Assembly (NCBI RefSeq): GCF_000337095.1
Contig: NZ_AOIV01000044.1
Coordinates: 1-64,000, forward strand
DNA from: Halogeometricum pallidum JCM 14848
Lineage (GTDB): Archaea > Halobacteriota > Halobacteria > Halobacteriales > Haloferacaceae
Reading direction: 5' to 3'
DNA: 64,000 nucleotides
The stretch's first letter is position 1; each line of letters opens with the position of its first letter. The notes beneath the pieces were generated by a model, which did not search any database, was not told the origin of the DNA, and saw only the letters and a program-made list of their open reading frames with translations. The translations under genes and the position numbers were made by a program. Positions 18,554 through 26,235 of the stretch are shown in pieces.

Positions 18554-18880
18554 TCAGAAGGGGAGGAGCGCGCGGAGTTGCCCGAGGATGTTGTTCGACG
18601 ACGAGCGCCGGTACTCCTCGAAGACGGGGTGGAGTTGGTCGAGCAGTTCCGCCTTGCTGGCGAACCGGGATTGCGGCACCGACTCGAGCGCTTCGCTGAG
18701 ACGAACCGTCCCGCCGGCGGCGTTGTAGGGGACGGCGACGTCGTCAAGTCGGCGGACGAGTTCGTCGTCCGTCACCGGGTACGACACGTCCGCCTTCGAG
18801 AGATCTTCGGCGAGTGCGGCGATGCCGAACTCCAGCGTGTCCGGTTCGTCCCCGCCCTGCGGTGGTGGTCGTGCGGCCAT
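18554..18880 (-). CDS. Conserved haloarchaeal hypothetical protein (DUF5789-like)
   Basis: This 108-residue protein has a proline-rich start (MAARPPPQGGDEP), then DTLEFGIAALAEDLSKADVSYPVTD and a repeat-like helical segment YPVTDDELVRRLDDVAVPYN. It ends in the hydrophobic LGQLRALLPF. The phrase pattern fits a small family known only from haloarchaea; the DUF number is from memory and unverified. The frame is open to 18943, but ATG 18880 is preferred since the upstream residues look untranslated. It is divergent from the RHH gene at 18980. Function unknown. Confidence 0.65.
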   Translation of the reverse strand: MAARPPPQGGDEPDTLEFGIAALAEDLSKADVSYPVTDDELVRRLDDVAVPYNAAGGTVRLSEALESVPQSRFASKAELLDQLHPVFEEYRRSSSNNILGQLRALLPF

Positions 18881-18979
18881 CACCCCTCGGTAGTACGTCG
18901 CACGTTGAAAAACCCCCGACTGCGGACGCCGCGGCGTCCGCACCTGTTATCCTTCCGGAGTCCCTCGGACGGGACGACG

Positions 18980-19192
18980 ATGACGGAGTACACCACCGTG
19001 TCGATTCCGAAAGACCTCGCCGAACGCGTCGAAACCACCATCGAGGGCACGAGTTTCTCCAGCACGAGCGACCTCGTCCGGTTCCTCCTGCGGAGCATCG
19101 TCATCCAGCACCAACGCGAGGGCAAACTCACCGAGGCGCAGTTCGAGGACATCGCCGAGCAACTGGCCGACCTGGGGTATCTCGACCGCTGA
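18980..19192 (+). CDS. Ribbon-helix-helix DNA-binding protein (CopG/MetJ type)
   Basis: The 70-residue protein opens with the beta strand TEYTTVSIPKDLAERVE followed by two helices (SSTSDLVRFLLRSIVIQHQ), the standard ribbon-helix-helix dimer fold. An acidic helical tail ELAQ-type segment (EAQFEDIAEQLADLGYLDR) follows. It is therefore likely a small transcription regulator. The coding frame is contained in the 3' end of a long spurious frame that crosses aglJ; ATG 18980 is the right start. There is no antitoxin partner next to it. Confidence 0.8.
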   Translation: MTEYTTVSIPKDLAERVETTIEGTSFSSTSDLVRFLLRSIVIQHQREGKLTEAQFEDIAEQLADLGYLDR

Positions 19193-19279
19193 GTCGGGTT
19201 TCGTTCAGTTCCTCGCCCTCGCTCGGTTCCGTCCGGTACCCGGTCGTTCTCGCCGCGTTCTACCTCGGAACGCTCTCTA

Positions 19280-19699
19280 TCACTCGCTCGCCAGCGACTC
19301 GCTCGGCGGGTCGGCGTCGACGATTTCGAGGGAGAGTCGCTTGTGCGAGCGGTCGAACGCCGCCACCGACGACGGCTCCCACGGCGGGACGGCGACGATG
19401 ACGGCCGCCGCGAAGTCGTCCTCGCGCGTCGGTTCGGCCGGCCCCTGGGGGTGCGAGACGAACCGGGCGCGCCCGCGGCCCGCGGGCGTCCCGAGGTCGA
19501 CGCCGAACACCGCGCGGACCGACCCGCCGGTCTCCGGCAGGTAAAAGTGCGTCAGAACGGGCGTCTCCGGGTCGAGGTCGACCTCCGCCTCGAACTCCTC
19601 GGCGGGCGTCGACGCCAAGACGACGGTGACCCGTTCGGGTTCGGCCTCGGCCGCCATCTCGAGCAGCGCGTCGCGCAACCCGCGCGTGATGTGGACCAC
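19280..19699 (-). CDS. Divergent JAMM/MPN-fold protein, probably not an active peptidase
   Basis: This 139-residue protein starts at GTG 19699. Its first helix (ITRGLRDALLEMAAEAEPERV) and the segment FVSHPQGPAEPTREDD align well with archaeal JAMM proteins, whose motif is HSHPxGxxxPSxxD. Here the first His is Val, Ser is Thr, and the upstream catalytic Glu seems to be Arg, while the second His and the Asp are kept. The expected zinc site is thus incomplete, and a binding rather than peptidase role is likely. Fold assignment is by eye. The same strand carries the lactamase-like gene 73 bases upstream. Confidence 0.55.
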   Translation of the reverse strand: MVHITRGLRDALLEMAAEAEPERVTVVLASTPAEEFEAEVDLDPETPVLTHFYLPETGGSVRAVFGVDLGTPAGRGRARFVSHPQGPAEPTREDDFAAAVIVAVPPWEPSSVAAFDRSHKRLSLEIVDADPPSESLASE

Positions 19700-19772
19700 G
19701 GAGCGTCTACGGCGCCGGATTGTAAAAAGTGACCGAGAGTGGGTCCCGGAGGCGGTTCGGCGCTCGCGCCGG

Positions 19773-20459
19773 TCAGGACAACATCTCCCTGATCGCTTTG
19801 CCGTACACGTTCGGGATGTTCTTCCGCGCCCCGGACAGCGCCGCTCGGAGGGCGGTGCCGGCGTCGTTCAGCACGCCCTCGCCGTGGCCGACGAGGACGC
19901 GCTCGGGGTCGTAGCGGCGGAGGGGACGGCGCGGCGGCAGCGGTCGGAGCATCGGGTGGACGCCGAGGCGTTCGTCGGGCGCGCGGAAGTACGGCGCCGT
20001 CCCGACGGCCTCGGGGACGAGCAGGGTGCCCGACTCCTCGTGGTGGAACCCGACCTCCTGCCACGGCGGGAGCGAGGAGTCCTTCACCGTGAACGCGTCG
20101 AAGCCGGAGTCGCCCAGTCGGCGACCGAACCGTTCCACCGGCGCGTTTATCTCGTCCGCGACGCCGGTCATCCAGTCGGCGACGTATACGGGCGCGTCGT
20201 GGCGGTTCGCCACCCGCGCGGCGTCGCGCTTGTGGCGGTCCAGACCCACGACGACGCCCGACACTTCGCCGTACTCCGCGAACAGGTCGTCGAGGTCCGG
20301 GGCGTCGACCGGGTCGAACACCCAGACGCCGTCGTCGTCGCCGACGAGTGCGTGACTGGCGCGTTGCATCTGCTCGTTCGGGTACGCGAGCCAACCGACT
20401 CCCCCGTCCCACCGGTCTATCGTTCGGTACTCGGCCGTCCCGCGTCCCTTCATCGGCAT
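19773..20459 (-). CDS. Metallo-beta-lactamase-like protein lacking metal ligands
   Basis: The 228-residue protein shows the lactamase-fold order: HALVGDDDGVWVFDPVDA, then a strand-loop SGVVVGLDRHKRDAARVANRH where active members have HxHxDH, then APVYVADW, and finally RVLVGHGEGVL. Only one His and the Asp of HxHxDH survive (DRHKRD). The protein is therefore either catalytically dead or uses a different site. It lies beside the divergent JAMM-like gene, another protein with missing ligands. Function unknown. Confidence 0.6.
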   Translation of the reverse strand: MPMKGRGTAEYRTIDRWDGGVGWLAYPNEQMQRASHALVGDDDGVWVFDPVDAPDLDDLFAEYGEVSGVVVGLDRHKRDAARVANRHDAPVYVADWMTGVADEINAPVERFGRRLGDSGFDAFTVKDSSLPPWQEVGFHHEESGTLLVPEAVGTAPYFRAPDERLGVHPMLRPLPPRRPLRRYDPERVLVGHGEGVLNDAGTALRAALSGARKNIPNVYGKAIREMLS

Positions 20460-20551
20460 GGTCGAAACGTCGAACGGCGCCCGGATAAATCCAGTCGCCG
20501 ACGAGGCGCTCCGGGCCGGACGGTTTTGTCCCCTCCCTCCGTAGGAGGGCC

Positions 20552-21286
20552 ATGCTCACTCGCCTCTGTCGCCTCGGGTTGGAGGTCAAGTACCTCGACG
20601 CGGCACGGGAGTTCTACGAGACGCGACTCGGTCTCGTCCCCGTCGAGGAGTCCGACGCGGCCGTCGCTTACGGCGTCGGAGAGACGACAGTCGTTCTCCG
20701 GCGGCCGGTGGAGGCCCCCCGCGGCGGCGTCCACACGCATTACGCCTTCTCCACCGCGCGGGACGACTACGAGGACTGGCTGTCGTCGCTGTCGGACCTC
20801 GACCCCGCCGAGTTCTCCTTCGGCGCGTCCCGGTCGCTGTACGTCTACGACCCCGACGGCAACTGCGTCGAGATAGGCGGTATCGACGGGGACGCTCCGA
20901 CGGGCGGGATGGCGAACGAAGCGGACCCCGACCCCCAGTCGGCCGACCGTCCGCTGACCGGCGTCTTCGAGGTGGTACTGGAGGTGACGGACCTCGGCCG
21001 CGCCGAGGCGCAGTTCCGCGCCCTCGGGTTCGAGGTGGTCGACAGGGGGGAGAAACGACCGCGGGTGCGACTCGGGGGAGCGGTCGACCTGGAACTGTGG
21101 GAACCGCAGTTGGGTATCGCCGACGCCCGCGGCGGCCTGCACGTCGACCTCGCGTTCGAGACGGCCGACCCGGAGGCGGCCGTCGAGGCCGGGGGACCGT
21201 GGGCCGACGGCCCGGAAGCGGTCGAGGGAGGACTCCGCGTCCGCGACGCGGACGGACACGTCCTGACGTTCCTCGCGGACTGCTGA
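20552..21286 (+). CDS. Glyoxalase/VOC-superfamily protein with two domains
   Basis: The 244-residue protein has an N-terminal VOC module (about 1-113) beginning LGLEVKYLDAAREFYETRLGL and ending YVYDPDGNCVEIGG. A second, less conserved module (about 135-244) contains FEVVLEVTDLGRAEAQFRALGF and ends RVRDADGHVLTFLADC. VOC proteins bind a divalent metal and act as dioxygenases, isomerases or resistance proteins; the substrate is unknown. It is divergent from the lactamase-like gene by 92 bases. Confidence 0.75.
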   Translation: MLTRLCRLGLEVKYLDAAREFYETRLGLVPVEESDAAVAYGVGETTVVLRRPVEAPRGGVHTHYAFSTARDDYEDWLSSLSDLDPAEFSFGASRSLYVYDPDGNCVEIGGIDGDAPTGGMANEADPDPQSADRPLTGVFEVVLEVTDLGRAEAQFRALGFEVVDRGEKRPRVRLGGAVDLELWEPQLGIADARGGLHVDLAFETADPEAAVEAGGPWADGPEAVEGGLRVRDADGHVLTFLADC

Positions 21287-21323
21287 CCCGGAACCATTCG
21301 CGTCGCCCGCGGCGCGCCCGCGT

Positions 21324-21617
21324 TCAGGCGGAGAGCCGGTTCGTGTCGATGTCGACGCCCGGGGGCGTCACGACGAGGAACTTCCGGAAGTGCATCATCT
21401 GTCCGTCCATATCCTTTATCTCGCGGGCGAACCCGGTCGCCAGTTCGTTCAGGTCGCCTTCGACGGCGAGGAACAGGGCGTTTCCGTCCTCGACGGCTTG
21501 GATCCACACCTCGGGGTCCGTCTCCCCGTCGAGGACGCCCAGTATCACGTCGCCGGTCAACTCCTCCTCGTCGAGGTGTTCCTCCGCCGAGGAGAGATCG
21601 AGGTTGAAGTCGCTCAT
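21324..21617 (-). CDS. Conserved haloarchaeal hypothetical protein (DUF5779-like)
   Basis: The 97-residue soluble acidic protein reads like a compact alpha/beta domain: LTGDVILGVLDGETDPEVW, NALFLAVEGDLNELATGF, QMMHFRKFLVVTPPGVDI. I know of a haloarchaeal family with this pattern (DUF5779, number from memory) but no function. It is convergent with the VOC gene. Confidence 0.6.
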   Translation of the reverse strand: MSDFNLDLSSAEEHLDEEELTGDVILGVLDGETDPEVWIQAVEDGNALFLAVEGDLNELATGFAREIKDMDGQMMHFRKFLVVTPPGVDIDTNRLSA

Positions 21618-22097
21618 ACCCGCTCACAACGCGGAGGGAGACGAAAAGGGTTCGGTGCGCGTCCGCCGTCGGTCGGTCCCGGTCGGACGGTCGAAGTCGG
21701 TCAGGCGACGGACGGTCGAACGGGGGGTGCTCGGACGCCGTCCGGTCCGGGACCGCTCGACAGATGCTGACGCGGTGCCGTCCGCTCCGACTCGCGCTTT
21801 GACTCGGACTCGCGCCCCGACTCCGACTCACCTCTCGCCCGTGACTGCGCCGCCCCGAACGGTTCACGTTCGTCCAATCGACGGCGCGCGCGAGCCGCCG
21901 AAACTATTCATTCTGAATTTGGCGGCCGAAACTAACTTTCGCGGGGGGTGAGTGGCCGAATCTGCTCCCTCGTCGATATAAGGGGATATGTACACCTTCC
22001 ATCCTACTGAACCCGTTTACGTCGTGCGGTTTCGCCGTTCGGGCGGCGATGCGTCGGGGGAACGCGTGCCGTTCGTGACAGGGTCACAGGGAAACGG
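21618..22097. other. Upstream region of leuA without a supported gene
   Basis: About 480 bases separate the hypothetical gene from the leuA promoter. Visible structure includes the perfect inverted repeat attca-ttc-tgaat at 21,906-21,918, flanked by two copies of gccgaaacta (about 21,897-21,906 and 21,925-21,934). A second AT-rich box gatataagg lies near 21,977. These could be operator sites for leuA, but no protein can be assigned. Long frames crossing here are by-products of high GC. Confidence 0.4.
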
Positions 22098-22104
22098 TTT
22101 TATA
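22098..22104 (+). promoter_or_regulatory. leuA-region TATA box
   Basis: The box ttttata is the best TATA in the region. Typical spacing predicts transcription start at about 22,125-22,131, which coincides with ATG 22131 (short ORF) and lies just after GTG 22123 (leuA frame). Confidence 0.55.
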
Positions 22105-22122
22105 CTCTTCCGGGTCTTCCTC

Positions 22123-23376
22123 GTGATACGATGTCTCAACGACACACGGAGGACACTTCGTCGGGCTCCCCGGCGGGTCGAGTTCTTCCAGGGCACGTTA
22201 GCCCACATTACTGAATCAGAGATAGACGGTGTACGGATTTTCGACACGACGCTGCGCGACGGCGAGCAGTCGCCACGCACCTCGTTCAGTTACGAGGAGA
22301 AGCGCGATATCGCGGCGACGCTGGACGAGATGGGGACGCACGTCATCGAGGCGGGCTTCCCGGTCAACTCGGACGCGGAGTTCGAGGCCGTCAGCGACAT
22401 CGCCGCCGCCACGGACACGGACGTCTGTGGGTTGGCACGCGTCGTCGACAAGGACGTGGAGGCCGCCCTCGACGCGGGGGTGGAGTTGGTCCACGTCTTC
22501 GTCAGCACCAGCGACGTACAGCTGGCCGATTCGATGCACGCCTCCAAGGAGGAGGCCGTCGACCGCGCGGTGGAGTGCGTCGAACGAGTGAAAGAGGCGG
22601 GCGTCGAGGTCATGTTCTCGCCGATGGACGCCACCCGGACGGACGTGGGCTTCCTCGGAGAGATACTGTCGGCCGTCGACGACGCCGGCGTCGACTGGGT
22701 GAACATCCCGGACACGTGCGGCGTCGCGACGCCGACGCGCTTTGCGAGCCTCATCCGCGAGGTGCGAGAGCACACCGACGCGCACATCGACGTGCACGCC
22801 CACGACGACTTCGGACTGGCCACCGCGAACGCCATGGCGGGCTTCGAGGCGGGCGCCGCGCAGGCGCAGGTGTCGGTCAACGGCATCGGCGAACGCGCCG
22901 GCAACGCCGCCTACGAGGAAGTCGTCATGTCCGCGGAGTCGCTGTACGACGTTGACACAGGAATCGACACGAAGCGCATCACCGAACTCTCCCGTCTCGT
23001 CGAGGAGGCCAGCGACATCGCGACGCCGGCGAACAAGCCGGTGGTCGGGCGCAACGCCTTCAGCCACGAGAGCGGTATCCACGCCGCGGGCGTCATCGAG
23101 AACTCCGACACGTTCGAGCCGGGCGTGATGACCCCCGAGATGGTCGGCGCCCAACGCGAGTTCGTCCTCGGCAAGCACACCGGCGCTCACTCCGTCCGCA
23201 AGCGACTGGAGGAGGCCGGGTTCGTGCCGGACGACGACGAGGTCCGCGCGGTGACCCGCAAGGTCAAGGACTTCGGCGCGGAGAAAGAGCGCATCACCGA
23301 CGACGTGCTCACCCGCTTCGCCGGCGAAATTGGCGTCGACCACGAGGACGACGAGAACGAGGAGGTCCGGGCCTGA
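22123..23376 (+). CDS. leuA: 2-isopropylmalate synthase (LeuA family)
   Basis: LeuA condenses acetyl-CoA and 2-oxoisovalerate, the first step of leucine synthesis. The HMGL TIM barrel starts at RIFDTTLRDGEQSP; metal-binding HVHAHDD-type residues are in HIDVHAHDDFGLATAN, followed by SVNGIGERAGNA and the linker GKHTGAHSVRKRLEEAG. The protein is about 417 residues and stops after the linker domain. The C-terminal leucine-binding regulatory domain of ~510-residue enzymes is absent, so citramalate or homocitrate synthase activity should be considered. The start is uncertain: GTG 22123 is the nearest in-frame start at the promoter; the frame is open back to 21988. Confidence 0.85.
   Translation: MIRCLNDTRRTLRRAPRRVEFFQGTLAHITESEIDGVRIFDTTLRDGEQSPRTSFSYEEKRDIAATLDEMGTHVIEAGFPVNSDAEFEAVSDIAAATDTDVCGLARVVDKDVEAALDAGVELVHVFVSTSDVQLADSMHASKEEAVDRAVECVERVKEAGVEVMFSPMDATRTDVGFLGEILSAVDDAGVDWVNIPDTCGVATPTRFASLIREVREHTDAHIDVHAHDDFGLATANAMAGFEAGAAQAQVSVNGIGERAGNAAYEEVVMSAESLYDVDTGIDTKRITELSRLVEEASDIATPANKPVVGRNAFSHESGIHAAGVIENSDTFEPGVMTPEMVGAQREFVLGKHTGAHSVRKRLEEAGFVPDDDEVRAVTRKVKDFGAEKERITDDVLTRFAGEIGVDHEDDENEEVRA
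22131..22214 (+). CDS. Short ORF (27 codons) overlapping the leuA start in another frame
   Basis: The only ATG at the predicted transcript start opens a 27-residue frame, MSQRHTEDTSSGSPAGRV and so on, ending at TGA 22212-22214. It contains one leucine only, so a classical leucine attenuator is not obvious. The leuA frame (RVEFFQGTL) can be joined to this ATG by a single-base frame change near 22,180. It may be a leader peptide or evidence for a sequencing indel. Confidence 0.35.
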   Translation: MSQRHTEDTSSGSPAGRVLPGHVSPHY

Positions 23377-23699
23377 TGCCCCGCGCCCCGTTCGCTCACG
23401 ACGGTGAGCCGCGGGTGCGCACCCCGCGGCGTCGTAGCCGCAATCGTTGCGCGCCGCGAAACGTTCATTACGTTCCGAGGAAATCGACCGAACAGGATGC
23501 GACGACAGACGCGCGAGCGGCCGCCCGCCTCCCCGGACGCGGAGTCGGGACGCCGCGCGGACGACGTGGTCGCGATTCGGTCGCTCGGTATCGTAGGGGC
23601 CGCCTAGCCCCTCATACCCCTCTCCTCACGACTATCGACGCTTCGCCCGGCGGACGCCCGCCGAGAGATTCCACCACCCAGACGCCGAGCACCCACACG
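23377..23699. other. leuA-ilvB spacer with probable promoter
   Basis: These 323 bases have no supported gene. Just after leuA the sequence cgctcacgacggtgagcg-like pairing around 23,390-23,412 can form a hairpin. An AT-leaning stretch gttcattacgttcc lies near 23,463-23,476. The 390-base separation suggests that ilvB has its own promoter and a leader. Confidence 0.35.
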
Positions 23700-23774
23700 A
23701 TGGAGTTCAACGACCGTACACGCGACCGACGACCGCATCGACCGATGACCAGACCACACGGAGGTGAGCGATGA
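23700..23774 (+). CDS. Short ORF coupled to ilvB (24 codons)
   Basis: ATG 23700 opens a 24-residue basic peptide (MEFNDRTRDRRPHRPMTR and so on) whose TGA overlaps the ilvB ATG in ATGA. The peptide is Arg/His-rich in a proteome that is otherwise acidic. The four-base stop-start overlap is the same device used between ilvB and ilvN, so translational coupling is plausible. A ggaggtga purine run just before ilvB can serve as Shine-Dalgarno. No branched-chain residues occur in the peptide. Confidence 0.35.
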   Translation: MEFNDRTRDRRPHRPMTRPHGGER

Positions 23775-25546
23775 GCGAACCCGTGCCGCCGACGAGCGAA
23801 GACGACGAGGCCGACGGTGCGGCCGAGGAGTCGACCGAAACCGGGACCGGCCCGACGCCGGTGACGACGGGCGCCTCCTCGGTCATCCGCGCCCTGGAGA
23901 ACGCCGGCGTCGAAGCCGCTTTCGGCGTGCAGGGCGGGGCCATCATGCCCATCTACGACGCCCTGTACGACTCGGACATCCGGCACGTCACGATGGCGCA
24001 CGAGCAGGGCGCCGCCCACGCCGCGGATGCGTTCGGCGTCGTCCGGAACGAACCGGGCGTCTGCCTCGCCACCTCGGGGCCGGGGGCGACGAACCTCGTC
24101 ACGGGCATCGCCGACGCCAACATGGACTCCGACGGCGTCCTCGCGCTGACCGGACAGGTGCCCTCGGGGATGGTCGGTTCCGACGCGTTCCAGGAGACGG
24201 ACACCATCGGCGTCACGACGCCCATCACGAAGCACAACTACTTCGCGGACGACTCCGACTCCGTCGGCGACACCGTCGGCGAGGCGTTCGCCCTCGCCCG
24301 CGAGGGCCGCCCCGGTCCGACGCTCGTCGACCTGCCGAAGGACGTGACGCTGGGCGAGACGGACCGAGAACCCGGCCCGGCGAAGACGCCGAAGACGACG
24401 ACGCCGAAGACGGTGCCCGACGACGACGCCGTCGCCGCGGCGGCCCGCGCCGTCGAGGACGCCGAGCGACCGCTCCTGCTCCTCGGCGGCGGGGTCATCA
24501 AGGCCGACGCCGCCGAGGAGGCCCGCGCGTTCGCTCGAAACCACGGTATCCCGGTGGTCACGACGATGCCCGGCATCGGCTCGTTCCCCGAGGATGACGA
24601 CCTCTGTCTCTCGTGGGCGGGGATGCACGGCACCGGCTACGCCAACATGGCCGTCACGCACACGGACGTGCTGATAGCGGTCGGGACGCGGTTCGACGAC
24701 CGCCTGACCGGCGGTATCGACTCGTTCGCCCCCGAGGCCGAAGTCGTCCACATCGACATCGACCCCGCGGAGATATCGAAGAACATCCACGCCGACTACC
24801 CGGTCATCGGCGACGCGGGGACGGCGCTCGACGCGCTTTCGAGCGAAGTCGCCGCCGACCCCGACACCGAGGAGTGGCGCGAGCAGTGTCTGACGTGGAA
24901 GGAGGAGTATCCGATGGACTACGCGACGCCCGAAGACGAACCACTGAAGCCGCAGTTCGTCGTCGAGTGTCTCGACGAGGCCACCTCCGACCGCGCCGTC
25001 GTCACCTCCGGCGTCGGCCAACACCAGATGTGGGCCGCGCAGTACTGGACGTTCACCGAACCGCGGACGTGGGTGTCCTCGCACGGCCTCGGCACGATGG
25101 GCTACGGGCTCCCCTCGGCCATCGGCGCCCGCCTCGCCGCCGAGGACGACCAGGAGGTCGTCTGCGTCGACGGCGATGGCTCGTTCCTGATGACGATTCA
25201 GGAACTGTCCGTCGCGGTCCGCGAGGAGTTGGACATCACCGTCGCGGTGCTGAACAACGAGTACATCGGCATGGTGCGCCAGTGGCAGGACGCCTTCTTC
25301 GAGGGGCGACACATGGCCGCGGAGTACAACTGGTGTCCGGAGTTCGACAAACTGGCCGAAGCGTTCGGCGCGCGCGGGTGGCGCGTCGACGACTACGACG
25401 AAGTCGCAGACGCCGTCGAGGAGGCCCTCGCGTACGACGGGCCTTCGGTCGTCGACTTCCACATCGACCCGCGGGAGAACGTCTACCCCATGGTCGCCTC
25501 GGGCGGCGCGAACGGCAAGTTCGCCCTGACGGAGGATCAGCTATGA
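23771..25546 (+). CDS. ilvB: Acetolactate synthase large subunit
   Basis: IlvB is the thiamine-diphosphate- and FAD-dependent enzyme that forms acetolactate from pyruvate. The 591-residue protein has an acidic 30-residue lead, the catalytic Glu in MAHEQGAAHAADAFG, and the substrate/FAD domain (GVQGGAIMPIYDAL, SGPGATNLVTGI). The diphosphate motif is GDGSFLMTIQELSVAVRE...LNNEYIGMVRQWQ. ATG 23771 is preceded by ggaggtga. The stop overlaps ilvN by ATGA, so both subunits are made from one message. Confidence 0.95.
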   Translation: MSEPVPPTSEDDEADGAAEESTETGTGPTPVTTGASSVIRALENAGVEAAFGVQGGAIMPIYDALYDSDIRHVTMAHEQGAAHAADAFGVVRNEPGVCLATSGPGATNLVTGIADANMDSDGVLALTGQVPSGMVGSDAFQETDTIGVTTPITKHNYFADDSDSVGDTVGEAFALAREGRPGPTLVDLPKDVTLGETDREPGPAKTPKTTTPKTVPDDDAVAAAARAVEDAERPLLLLGGGVIKADAAEEARAFARNHGIPVVTTMPGIGSFPEDDDLCLSWAGMHGTGYANMAVTHTDVLIAVGTRFDDRLTGGIDSFAPEAEVVHIDIDPAEISKNIHADYPVIGDAGTALDALSSEVAADPDTEEWREQCLTWKEEYPMDYATPEDEPLKPQFVVECLDEATSDRAVVTSGVGQHQMWAAQYWTFTEPRTWVSSHGLGTMGYGLPSAIGARLAAEDDQEVVCVDGDGSFLMTIQELSVAVREELDITVAVLNNEYIGMVRQWQDAFFEGRHMAAEYNWCPEFDKLAEAFGARGWRVDDYDEVADAVEEALAYDGPSVVDFHIDPRENVYPMVASGGANGKFALTEDQL

Positions 25547-26235
25547 GTTCGGACGACTCACCGTCGACAGACGCGGACGAGGAGATTCCGAAACACGGCC
25601 TGCAGGGGCCACACCCCGACGAACGGCCGCATCCGACGGGACGGCGCAACTCGCAGGGTATCCGCATCGACCCGGCGGTCGAGGCGGAACACCACCCGCG
25701 GCGGGCCGTCATCTCCGCGCTGGTCGAGGACGAACCCGGCGTGCTCTCGCGCGTCTCGGGACTCGTCTCCCGGCGGCAGTTCAACATCGAGAGCCTGACG
25801 GTCGGTCCGACCACCGTCGACGGCCACTCGCGGCTCACGATGGTCGTCGAGGAACCCGACCCCGGCATCGACCAGATAGAAAAACAGCTCGCGAAGCTCA
25901 AGCCCGTCATCGCCGTCGGCGAACTCGACGATGACATGGTCCGGACCGAGTTGGTCCTCCTAAAGGTGGAGGGCGACGAACCGGACAAGGTCCACGCCGT
26001 CACGGATATGTACGAGGGCAAGACGCTCGACGCCGGCCCGCGGACCATCACGGTCCAACTGACCGGCGACGAACAGAAGATAGACGACGCCGTCGACGCG
26101 TTCCGGCAGTTCGGCATCATCGAGATAGCTCGGACGGGCCAGACCGCGCTGGCGCGCGGCGACCAGGCGACAGTGCCCGGAGAGGAACCCGGAACCTCCG
26201 GCGAACCGACGACACCAGCTAACTACGATGACTGA
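25543..26235 (+). CDS. ilvN: Acetolactate synthase regulatory small subunit
   Basis: The 230-residue protein starts with a ~50-residue acidic/Pro-rich extension. An ACT domain follows ([25 protein letters not shown] and [10 protein letters not shown]) that in other organisms binds valine and controls IlvB. The C-terminal ALS_ss_C domain ([27 protein letters not shown]) comes next, and then a Thr/Glu/Pro tail. It overlaps ilvB by four bases and ilvC by eight. Confidence 0.93.
   Translation: MSSDDSPSTDADEEIPKHGLQGPHPDERPHPTGRRNSQGIRIDPAVEAEHHPRRAVISALVEDEPGVLSRVSGLVSRRQFNIESLTVGPTTVDGHSRLTMVVEEPDPGIDQIEKQLAKLKPVIAVGELDDDMVRTELVLLKVEGDEPDKVHAVTDMYEGKTLDAGPRTITVQLTGDEQKIDDAVDAFRQFGIIEIARTGQTALARGDQATVPGEEPGTSGEPTTPANYDD

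Noticed and set aside
17537-18979. Long plus-strand frame crossing aglJ and ending in the RHH gene
   Set aside because: Only its last 71 codons (18,980-19,192) are a gene; the rest is an out-of-frame reading of aglJ and spacer.
23612-25462. Minus-strand frame of 616 codons over ilvB
   Set aside because: Antisense shadow of ilvB; Arg/Val-rich translation without domains.
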